DNA of 64,000 bases. Origin: Bolinopsis microptera. Its lineage: Eukaryota > Ctenophora > Tentaculata > Lobata > Bolinopsidae. The stretch is taken from contig NC_087081.1 of NCBI RefSeq assembly GCF_026151205.1, forward strand, positions 5,697,246-5,761,245. Reading direction: 5' to 3'. Below, one piece after another: positions 25,040 through 36,900 of the stretch. The first letter of the stretch is position 1, and each line of letters begins with the position of its first letter. Both the position numbers and the translations under genes were made by a program. The notes beneath the pieces were generated by a model. That model saw only the letters and a program-made list of their open reading frames with translations, had not been told where the DNA came from and ran no database searches.

Positions 25040-25230
25040 GAACTCTACCCGGACTCTACCGAACTCAACCGGACTCTACCGAACTCTAACGGACTCTACC
25101 GAACTCAACCGAACTCAACCGGACTCAACCGGACTCAACCGAACTCTACCGAACTCAACCGGACTCAACCGGACTCTACCGAACTCAACCGGATTCTACC
25201 GAACTCAACCGGACTCTACCGAACTCTAAA
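25040..25230. repeat. 10-bp minisatellite
   Basis: About 19 units of GAACTCAACC / GGACTCTACC, alternating A/G at position 1-2 and A/T at position 7, running without larger interruptions. Confidence 0.9.
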
Positions 25231-25616
25231 AACCGGTATCTTCATATTAGTTGTACTCAAGATGGGCGTAAGATGGGTTTCCAGGATTTCAGGATTGCTT
25301 TGTAGGTCAGTATTTTATCTTAATAAGTAAATAATGAGAAAGAAACAGTTTCTATTTTAGGATAAATTCATCTGTTAAGTGCATCTTGGTCTATTTACTT
25401 TTGCTATTTAATCTGAGTAGTATAAGTTATAAAATTCCGCAATTCCAGACGTTATTATCACTAATTATTACTAATTATACTGAATTCTAGACATTATTTG
25501 GACCGTTATAATATTTAAGACAATGGTTTAAGTTATAGACACCAGCAATCAGCATGTCAAATAGCGCTATTTTGGACTATCACTGGTATGGTAGCCTTAA
25601 TATAAGAAAACAATCA

Positions 25617-25880
25617 AGGTATGTTAAAGGTATGTTAAAGGTATGTTAAAGGTATGTTAAAGGTATGTTAAAGGTATATTAAAGTTATGTTAAAGGTATG
25701 TTAAAGGCATGTTAAAGGTATGTTAAAGGTATGTTAAAGGTATGTTAAAGGTATGTAAAAGGTATGTAAAAGGTATGTTAAAGGTAAGTTAAAGGTATGT
25801 TAAAGGTATGCTAAAGGTATTTTAAAGGTACGTTAAATGTATGTTAAAGGTATGTTAAAGGTATGGTAAAGGTATGTTTC
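25617..25880. repeat. 11-bp minisatellite
   Basis: About 24 units of GGTATGTTAAA with scattered point changes; flanked on the right by a remnant of the sequence that also lies left of the 10-bp array (see findings). Confidence 0.92.
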
Positions 25881-27944
25881 AAGTTTCAATCCGTATCATA
25901 AATAAGGTATGTTACAGAGTGTACACAATGCAGGAAGAAACTATCCACTTCAATCTAATTACTGCTTGTGAAATGTGAGCCAATGTGAGTTCTGACACAA
26001 CTACACTTTGTCTAGTTTCTCACGAACTATCTTGTTGAACCGGAGAGCAGGCTGATGATTTGACAGATAAGGAACGGATTTAAGACGGGCTGATCTATAG
26101 AGCAGGGTGGACACCTGACAGTGTTTGATTTGTCAGTAGTGGACGCTCATTGGTTTATTACAGTCACTTTACCTCCCCACCAAAGTTCACATATCTACAG
26201 AACTGATTGTTTTCATAAGGGTCAATAAATACATATTCTACGATCTCTCATGGTTACCCGTTACCTAGGTAAATAACCTAAGTTGTCCGGTAGCCTCTAC
26301 ACGTCTTGCTTGTTAATCTGTACACAACACTCCGGTACTCTTGAATACCAAATACCAGCGACGGTTGAAATAGTTGACACCAACATGTTTATTGTTGAAC
26401 ATCGAGGATGAAAATACAAACTATTTTGTCCCTCCAAGCATGCTGCCGATGTTTATCATTTAAGTAGTAGGTACTGCACGGTAAAAACTATGAAACCAAG
26501 GATAGTAACACCTGTTACAATTCCAGCATTCTTTCACACAATATCACACAGAATATCACACATAATTTATACCGCTAATATAGCGTGACAGTGTCACTCA
26601 CACCGACATATTGTGCTTATGAAGGAGCTTAAGTACGTTGCCATGGTGATCCATGTTTAACGGCGCGGAATGCGGATGCAAATATGCAATTATAAATTGA
26701 TTTTTTGCCCACCAAGCACCGCAAACATTGTTAAGTTTATCTCTAAAATCACGTACTAAAAATGTGGACAACAGTACAGAGTATAATATCATTTGTTCGA
26801 ACAATACTGATACGAAAGAGACCAACTAAACAGGGAAACAGCCAGGGTGAGCATTTTACACCATATCATTATAATACAGAGTTTATATCACAGATACGCC
26901 CTGAGTTGGGAGGGATATTATGTACCTGCTTTTCTACTTGGTACAGCAAGTACAGACAACTAGGTATAATATCAGCTCTAACACGTCTTGTACAACGTGG
27001 ACAGTGTCAGTTATACTGATTGTAATTGTTTCGTATTAATTTGCTGTTAGGCCGTATGTCAACTCAAGGTAATATTTATGAAGGAGCTGAAGGTAACAAG
27101 GTAACATGGTGAATGTCACTCCGTGGGAGTCTAGACTTTAGGGGCCACCATTTTATTCCTGGACTGTGTTACCATGGTAACGAGTACGTTGCCATGGTAA
27201 CAGGAGGTTATATTGATAGGTTGTAGTTGAGAACGTTATATTACATGATATTATGTACTGTGTAAAAACATGCTCATCGTTTTCAGCAGCTTAAGTAGCA
27301 ATACACTACTGGTAACCAGTAACTGGTAACTGGTAACTGTCTATCCGGATGTTACTTGACGAGATGAGTATCTAGAATACTATTACACACTTATTTTGGT
27401 GATAGTTTCTGGTGACCCCTTTATTTTCCTATATTGCTGTCAAGTGAACTGTTCTATATTGCTGTCAAGTGGACTATTCTATATTGCTGTCAAGTGAACT
27501 GTTGAGAACACTGAGAGTTACACGCTCAATTGTAATCCCATTTTTATAATGTACATTTTCATTGGATTTGGATATTTTGTAATTCAGTCTTAATCGCTAA
27601 CTGTAACCAACAACACTAAACCTTCATAGTTCTCTGAATAGCGGCCGCTCAATCTGACAAATATTATTTTTCCAAATTAGATCTAACAACTTCAAGATTT
27701 AAATAATCTATAAATATTTCTTTCACGTCTTGGTCAAGGCGTGTACAAGTATTTCAGCGAATTTTGTTATTATGAAAAATTATGTACTTTTTGTAACATT
27801 TTAAAAGTAGATTCATATTTTTAAAAGCTCCTTACCAGAATAAAGATTTTTTTGAAAAAAAAATTAAATATATAAATGGTATTACAGGTTATTATATAGT
27901 TATATGATATGTGTAATATTATCATAGCAAAACTAAAAACTTAC
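25881..27944. other. Likely intron or 3' part of the Ig gene, not resolved
   Basis: The Ig-superfamily gene ends its last recognised exon at 27945 with a strong donor and an incomplete Ig domain, so at least one more exon must lie to the left. I searched by eye for a minus-strand Y-x-C half-domain here and found none I would defend. Confidence 0.35.
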
Positions 27945-30900
27945 CAGAATTAAGATCGGTCTCATGATAAGGCCCCATGTTCCAGACTAGCCCGTTTTTA
28001 AACCACTGTTTAGCAGGCCTGTCTCCACCCCCATCCAGTGTAGTATCACATGATAGGGTAAGAGGAGGCGTGTCTCTGTCTGTGTAGTACATTATCGGGG
28101 CTGTCACTGTGTCGTCAAATGTTACAGAGTCTGAGGGAAGAAAGATGGGGTTAGTGAGAAGGACACAGGGACACTTCACCCCCAACACAGGGACACTTCG
28201 CCCCCAACACAGGGTGACTTCACCCCCAACACAGGGACACTTCACCCCCAACACAGGGACACTTCACTACCAACACAGGGACACTTCACCCCCAACACAG
28301 GGACACTTCACCCCCAACACAGGGACACTTCGCCCCCAACACAGGGACACTTCGCCCCCAACACAGGGACACTTCACCCCCAACACAGGGACACTTCGCC
28401 CCCAACACAGGGACACTTCACTACCAACACAGGGACACTTCACCCCCAACACAGGGACACTTCACCCCCAACACAGGGACACTTCACCCCCAACACAGGG
28501 ACACTTCACCCCCAACACAGGGACACTTCACCCCCAACACAGGGACACTTCACTACCAACACGGACACTTCACCCCCAACACAGGGACACTTCACCCCCA
28601 ACACAGGGACACTTCACCCCCAACACAGGGACACTTCACCCCCAACACAGGGACACTTCACCCCCAACACAGGGACACTTCACCCCCAACACAGGGACAC
28701 TTCACCCCCAACACAGGGACACTTCACCCCCAATACAGGGACACTTCACCCCCAACACAGGGACACTTCACCCCCAACACAGGGACACTTCGCCCCAAAC
28801 ACAGGGACACTTCACCCCCAATACAGGGACACTTCACCCCCAACACAGGGACACTTCACCCCCAACACAGGGACACTTCGCCCCAAACACAGGGACACTT
28901 CGCCCCCAATACAGGGACACTTCACCCCCAACACAGGGACACTTCACCCCCAACACAGGGACACTTCACCCCCAACACAGGGACACTTCACCCCCAACAC
29001 AGGGACACTTCACCCCCAACACAGGGACACTTCACCCCCAACACAGGGACACTTCACCCCCAACACAGGGACACTTCACTACCAACACGGACACTTCACC
29101 CCCAACACAGGGACACTTCACCCCCAACACAGGGACACTTCACCCCCAACACAGGGACACTTCACCCCAAACACAGGGACACTTCGCCCCCAACACAGGG
29201 ACACTTCGCCCCCAACACAGGGACACTTCACCCCCAACACAGGGACACTTCGCCCCCAACACAGGGACACTTCGCCCCCAAACCCACTTCACCCCCAACA
29301 CAGGGACACTTCGCCCCCAACACAGGGACACTTCACCCCCAACACAGGGACACTTCACCCCCAACACAGGGACACTTCACCCCCAACACAGGGACACTTC
29401 GCCCCCAACACAGGGACACTTCACTACCAACACGGACACTTCACCCCCAACACAGGGACACTTCACCCCCAACACAGGGACACTTCACCCCCAACACAGG
29501 GACACTTCACCCCCAACACAGGGACACTTCACCCCCAACACAGGGACACTTCACCCCCAACACAGGGACACTTCACCCCCAACACAGGGACACTTCACCC
29601 CCAATACAGGGACACTTCACCCCCAACACAGGGACACTTCACCCCCAACACAGGGACACTTCGCCCCAAACACAGGGACACTTCACCCCCAATACAGGGA
29701 CACTTCACCCCCAACAAAGGGACACTTCACCCCCAACACAGGGACACTTCGCCCCAAACACAGGGACACTTCGCCCCCAATACAGGGACACTTCACCCCC
29801 AACACAGGGACACTTCACCCCCAACACAGGGACACTTCACCCCCAACACAGGGACACTTCACCCCCAACACAGGGACACTTCACCCCCAACACAGGGACA
29901 CTTCACCCCCAACACAGGGACACTTCACCCCCAACACAGGGACACTTCACTACCAACACGGACACTTCACCCCCAACACAGGGACACTTCACCCCCAACA
30001 CAGGGACACTTCACCCCCAACACAGGGACACTTCACCCCAAACACAGGGACACTTCGCCCCCAACACAGGGACACTTCGCCCCCAACACAGGGACACTTC
30101 ACCCCCAACACAGGGACACTTCGCCCCCAACACAGGGACACTTCGCCCCCAAACCCACTTCACCCCCAACACAGGGACACTTCGCCCCCAAACCCACTTC
30201 ACCCCCAACACAGGGACACTTCGCCCCCAAACCCACTTCGCTCCCAACCGTGCCAAATCGGACTATCTATCGTTTCACTACAGATATCGCCCCCCTCCCC
30301 CCCCCCCCCCCCCCCCCCTCCTGCCGAAATTCCTGGCTACACCCTTGACCGCCAATCCCCTGATTTTAAAACCTATAAAGCGACGAGCAGACAAACAGAC
30401 AAACAGACAAAGTAACAAACAGACAGAGTGGCTTACCGACACTGTTGATAAGGGGCTCAACAACTACAAGTTTAGCCGTGTAGTAACTGTTCCCCACTTG
30501 ACACACAGCGTAGTAGTCATTGGGTGTACTAGTCAGTGAGGCGGGAACTGTCACCAATCTGGGAATAGAATTAATTAATCAACCAATAAGCTGATTATAG
30601 TTATGGTACTGATAATGGATGTTACCCATCATTTTACAGGGATGCAGATGGACCAAGTTTTGCTGTTGCTGCCAAACAGTTTTTAACGTTAGTAGTCAAG
30701 ATGAAGAGTTAACTCAGATGGAAACTGGGCAGTTATTCATGTTCAACAGCTGATCATTCCTTCCCATCACATTTCAACATGTTCAACAGTTGGTCATTCC
30801 TTCCCATCACATTTCAACATGTTCAAAAGCTGGTCATTCCTTCCCATCACATTTCAACATATTGAACAAATATACTATATCTCATCATTCAGAGAGGATA

Positions 30901-33900
30901 AATTACACAGATTTAATGCGTGCACAAAAATCAAGCCTAACTCAGAACTTCGCAGCAAGGTTAAGAGCCGCCTTTGGTTAGAAATTGAGGTTTAGAGTGA
31001 AAACTCAGATACGACATGGTATAAGGAGGACCATATTTTAGATCTTAGATTAATAATTATCAACTGATAGATTATTATTAATGATTCAAATGACAATTTC
31101 TATCAATTAACTTACATCTCCAATTTCTTGACAAAATAAAATCAGCAACTGAATATTAATCATTCCCAATCACAGCCAAACATACATTTAAAACAAAACT
31201 AAGATAACACAAATTAATTCACTATCACTGACAACTACAATAATGATTACTATAATACGGTAATCCCTCAATTCACCTGGCATATAATATTTTGTAAAGG
31301 TAGTATCGTTTCCAAATAGTCTCAGTTTTTCTCCCAAAACGGTTGGTAATTCGAGGGTTTATCGTATAAACGGAAATATCACATTTGATATTGAATATTG
31401 AATATCACAACAGAACAACAACAGACGTAAGATAAGAATATCACGTCACTTTACCGATAAGATTACATTCCCAACAACTTACATGGATGAAGTCCCTTTA
31501 CTGGAGATAAGATGTTGTTACTTTATTGTTTTTATGGTAACACAATATGTTTCCACTTTTTAATTGTTACATTTACCGAAGAAATACGTTTTCTTTTGGC
31601 ATCCAAAATGCTTATTTTCGCATTCGTTTATTGTGGAGTAAGCAGCGAACCTATCACTCTACAATATTCACAGACATGAATTTCATAGCACCGACACTTT
31701 GCAACAATTTGTTTTCGTAAGTGACGTCATAACAACACGTGACGTCATCACACCACGTGACGTTATCGCACCACTTGACTTCACACACCACTAGAAACAT
31801 TATACCTACAGTTTATACCTACGCAAGGTCCGGTATCTATCGTATCCAGATTCATATTGAGAATGAGAATTGAGTAAGCTGTACCTCCATTTACTGAACA
31901 CACAGCCGATAAAATAATATTACACGTCATATATGTAACAATTTCTTCATAATATGTTACAATTACTTCATTATATATTTGAAAGCTTTCTATATTAAAG
32001 TCATTATTGTAACGTTATTATATAACAAAACACTTATTCTGAAGAAGAACACTTATTCTGAGGAAGAACACTCATGCTAGAACAGCTCACACACCATTGC
32101 ACGTGACGTCACACACCACTGCACGTGACGTCACACACCATTGCACGTGACGTCACACACCACTTCACTTACCAGACATTAAACCTGGCACACACCAAAC
32201 TCTTAAATCTCAATCTCATATTCTTTAACCCACATGTAAGACACAAGGGTGCTTTCACCGTTTCTCGATATTATGGTACCAACAATTATCATAAAACAGC
32301 TAAACAGGAAGATCATTGTCATATTTACCGTTGGGATTTCTCAGATGGCAAAAATAGTGAAATCAGATATTTTCGATATTTCTGTCAATGTACAGACTGT
32401 CAATCCTCAAATGGTCTACAATATTTTTCGGCCAAACTTCATGCACGATCAACCTCACGTTAACATGACAATGATCCCCCATCTCATCACGTGATTAAGC
32501 ACGTGACTTACAATGCACGTGGGCGGTTACCCAGGTGACTTACAATGCACGTGGGCGGTTACCCACGTGACACATACCTGGTAGCAGGGCCCAGCACGCC
32601 AGGCAGAGTAGGTGACACAGTCAGGAACTTTGTTGTAGGGGCAGGATTACCTATACCCCCACAAAACAGGTACCCTGCTTCTCCTACGTTCACTTTTAGT
32701 TCGGATACTATTACTTCCTGGGAGCTGAACTCTCCAATATCACCACCTGGGGTTAAAGGAGGTTTAAGGAGGTTTTTAAGGTGGAAATTTGGTGAACACA
32801 AATGAGGTAAATACGTGGTTAGTAATAGTAACTAATGGTTACTAACAGTTACTAATGGTTACTAATGGTTACTAATGGTTACTAATGGTGACTGATCGAT
32901 GAATTTGGTTACAAGGTGAGGAGAATGAGATGGCGAATGTTAAAATAGTTAATTAAATAATAAAGTAAAGTTCAGACTTGAAGGTTATCGCGGAGGCATA
33001 AATGCCTTGGATCTCCGGATCAAAGGCGTAATTACTAATTACGGCCGTCCCTGATACCCCTGCTATCCAGTGGGGTTATGTCAAGGAACGCCATTTCAGC
33101 TTGATACTATGAGAGCACGAGTATGTAAGTAATGAGTATTCATCTTATCTGGAAAGTTGCCATAAAGTATAAACAGGTTGCCTCCTCAATTATTTTGAGA
33201 TGTTTGAGATGTTTTGAGACCTCTCAATCTTGGGACGTTTACAGTGACACCAATTCACATCAACGCTAATTACTTTACAACACTAATTACTTACTTAGAA
33301 CTAAGATATACCTGATTTCATGATCCAAGCGGCCCTCATTAATCTACAGCTTTCTCTTCAATAACTTCAACAAAGCCGCCCCATTATGAATTTCACAGCG
33401 CCCGGGCCGACAGACCCAACAATATCCCATTACATGATTATGCATATTACCGCATATTATGCATATTACCGCATATTACCGCCCAATTACCGCCCAATGA
33501 TGAATTGAAGGAGACTGATCCTGAGCGCTCCTCCTCCTCACTACTTGTACACACTATATAATAGTGTAATGTACATACTCTTCCAAAAGATGCTCTGCCA
33601 TGTTTCGGTGTATTCATTAATGGTCTTTATCATATATACCCATTAGCGTCCTACACACAATATATTACGCATATTAATAGCATAAAGGCGAGGTATTTTG
33701 TTTGTTGTATGAGTTAATGTATTGGGGGACGCAGTTCACAGAGGAGGAAACTGGTAATTGAGAGGGAAACGGGTAAATGGTAGCCGGTAGGGTCATTGGG
33801 TGGGTATAATGTTTAATCATGTAGTTCAAGATTAGTGATATCTAGGAACCTGGTGGTACGGCTATAGTGATTTGGGTAATTTTGGATGAGATGTTCAGAT

Positions 33901-36900
33901 CTATTTCAATATTCATAATCCCCAAATATGTCCATTGCTGAGCAATGCTGTACAATTAATGTAGCCAAATAGCCGGTACTGTACGTGGCTTTAGTGCTGG
34001 AATGCTAAAATCAACCCTCAAATTAGGGGATGACAGGCTGGAAGGGCAATTTGAAATAAAAGCCTAATTGTTTAATGATTTTTTAAGACAACACTATTAT
34101 ATATTAGGGTGGGCCAAAAGTCAGTACCCATACGTTGGCCTTAATAGCTCCGCCGTGTTTTATATTTGAGAGCTGTTGCTTTGCAGATGGCATACTGTAC
34201 TTACTGGTTCGAGGATTCCGTCGTCAAAATTTGAAAATTCGAATATTTTAGACCACGCCCATTCAATATTAAAACACTGATATTGTTTTCTCTGAACATG
34301 CTGAATACCTGATTTTTTCAGAGACGGTAGATTATCAAATGTTGCATATGATCTGAAAACATGAGGCAAAACGGATTTGAAATGACGAAGGTATCAAGCA
34401 TTTTCTGTATCTCGTTAACAAAATTGACTGGGTGATTATGTGACACCGTGACACGACACCTTAATTGGGCACCCTTAACAATTCCCATAATGTTTAATGG
34501 GGTAGTTAACGGGGTCACCTTATCACGTGATTAGGTAAACCAATCACCTGATCACACGTAATGAATAAACTCGTTATGCTTCATATCTCGGTCATCTGAG
34601 AAGCTACTGTTCTAGTTCTAAGAAAACCGTATCGCAATGAAAGCCCCGAAACGGTGTCAGGTTTGTGACTGAAGATTCTGATCAAGCTCAGGGTTGAGTC
34701 TACACAGTGTCGCCACTTGCCGATGCCAGTTGATGCGAGAAGACACTGATGTAAGTGGGAAGTCATGTCTAAGAAACAGCGTGTGGTTCGGGTGCCGGTT
34801 GAACGCATGTAAAAGGGAGGGTATATCCGTATTTCGCTGCTAGTGATGCAGTCCTTAGCCCGGTAGCTAAGGCTTCCCCGTTCCTCGCTCATTTGTGCTC
34901 CGATGGGCTTGTGACCTCTGCGGGGGTCAAGTGCAGGATGAGGGACATGGCTGACCAGGAGAAGGTTGTTTTTTGGAGATAGAGTAGGGTTGGTTTGGTG
35001 TTGTGCCTTCGCAGTTTAACTGTATCTTTACTCTATGAATCGAGATCATAGTCTGACTTGACAATATGATGGTGAAACAGTAAAACTAAAGTGTGAGTGA
35101 TAAAACATGAAGCACAAACAAACAATCGGGTCGGTCACCGTACAAGAACAAAATAAACGAACAAACGAACAAACGAACAAACGAACAAACGAACAAACGA
35201 ACGCTAACTTGTTCCGATGGTAACGTTATAATAAGCAACGTCTATCTGATTAGAACCGTCATCAAGTTGGTAGTTGTACGCTGCACACGTGTACATCCCA
35301 TCGTGTTCGAAGTTCAGGGCAAACATTACGAGGTCACCTGATTAGATGTAGCGTTAGTCAAACACAAGGAAAAAGTTTTATAAATTCTCTTAGTTCAACA
35401 CAAGGAAACATTGTGGTAAGTTATTTCCTTGCTCAAAAGTATACGATCAATGACAATAACTGATTGACGTTAAATATCACAACCATCAAAATCATGATAA
35501 CTTAACAAGATTCTTACATATAATAATTTGTTAAGTTATCATGATTTTGTATTATATATACTAAATACCTGACACCAATCATGGCAAGCATGATTCATCG
35601 TTACAATTTCTTTACTTTTAAACTTTAAAAATAAGATGTATCGCAAGCAAAATACTGCCCTCCGTGAGGCTCGAACTCACGACCTTCAGATTATGAGACT
35701 GACGCTCTAACCAACTGAGCCAGGAAGGCCTGGTGTTTAACCAACTAAACTGATTTCACACTACTAAATACTCACCAATGCTGATGTTCTCTCCCTCTAT
35801 GACTCCCGTTCCGTGTGAAACAAACATGTTCTCGTCGTCCTGCAGGAAATTAGGAAATTAGTTAATTAATTGATCAGTTGCATGGAGAGCTATGTTAAAT
35901 ATCAGTAACTAGATTGGGTGAGGACCATTGTTTCTATTTTTATCATCATTGTTAAAACGTTAACTTTTTCCCCGTTCCCAATGTATTCAATTTGAACCCA
36001 TTCCCCCGTCCTGGATCCAACTTCAATAGTTGGGGTTTATTTTAGAGCGAACATTACAGCCGAGAGGCTTCAGCTTAGATTGTAACTAATAACTGTCCAA
36101 GTGTCTACTGGACGAATCCTTACAGTCAGAAAAACTGCCGACAAGTGACAACTACAAGCTCGACAAGGTTGCCGACAAGTGACAACTACAAGCTCGACAA
36201 GGTTGCCGACAAGTTACAACTACAAGCTAGACAAGGTTGCCGACAAGTGACAACTACAAGCTAGACAAGGTTGCCGACAAGTGACAACTACAAACTCGAC
36301 AAGCCTGCCTGCAGTTTAATTACTCTACCGAGGCTTCCTGTGAGCGAGGCTTCCTGTGAGCGGGGTATAGAATACTTATCACGTGACTATAAGTCGGATA
36401 CTTATCACTTAGTTTCAATACTTTGTGGGACTCTATCAATCCGGCAAGAGAGACAATAGTGCATACTTTTATCTATTTATACCCACCACGTACATACCAC
36501 CATTAGTTAATACTTAACAAATTAAGCTAATCACTCCGCTGACGTTTTCACAAAAGCACGTGGTGACGTGATATAGGGTCAGTAAGTGGAGTTAGTTTCA
36601 CCGCCTTGGTTTATTATCGTAGTTCCGCCCTCTGTGTGAAACTGTGTGTATTTTCTGAGCGTGCAGTAAACGTGATAAAAGCAATGAAACGTGATTAAAG
36701 TAATAGAACGTAATAAAACGTAATAAAGCGTGATACAAGTAATAAAACAAATTAAGAGTTTTGATTCGAAGATATGTGCTGTTCAGTTAAGCGTAACAGA
36801 TACGTTCTATGCATAATATATTCTTATCAAACCTCTACTGGTTTTATCACACATTAAGTTCTACCAGCTGTAACAGGTGTAACACAATTCCAAGTTGACA

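Noticed and set aside
26598-26825. 75-codon minus-strand frame as the missing Ig exon
   Set aside because: It lacks a Y-x-C half-domain and an acceptor in the phase required after exon 28130-27945.
28109-30415. 768-codon plus-strand frame with repeats of HRDTSPPTQGHFTPNTGTL
   Set aside because: It is a 22-bp minisatellite read in three frames (66 bp, no stop). It overlaps two exons of the minus-strand Ig gene and lies in their intron.
32125-32494. Overlapping 112- and 81-codon plus-strand frames
   Set aside because: No domain, no start or splice context, and located in an Ig-gene intron on the opposite strand.
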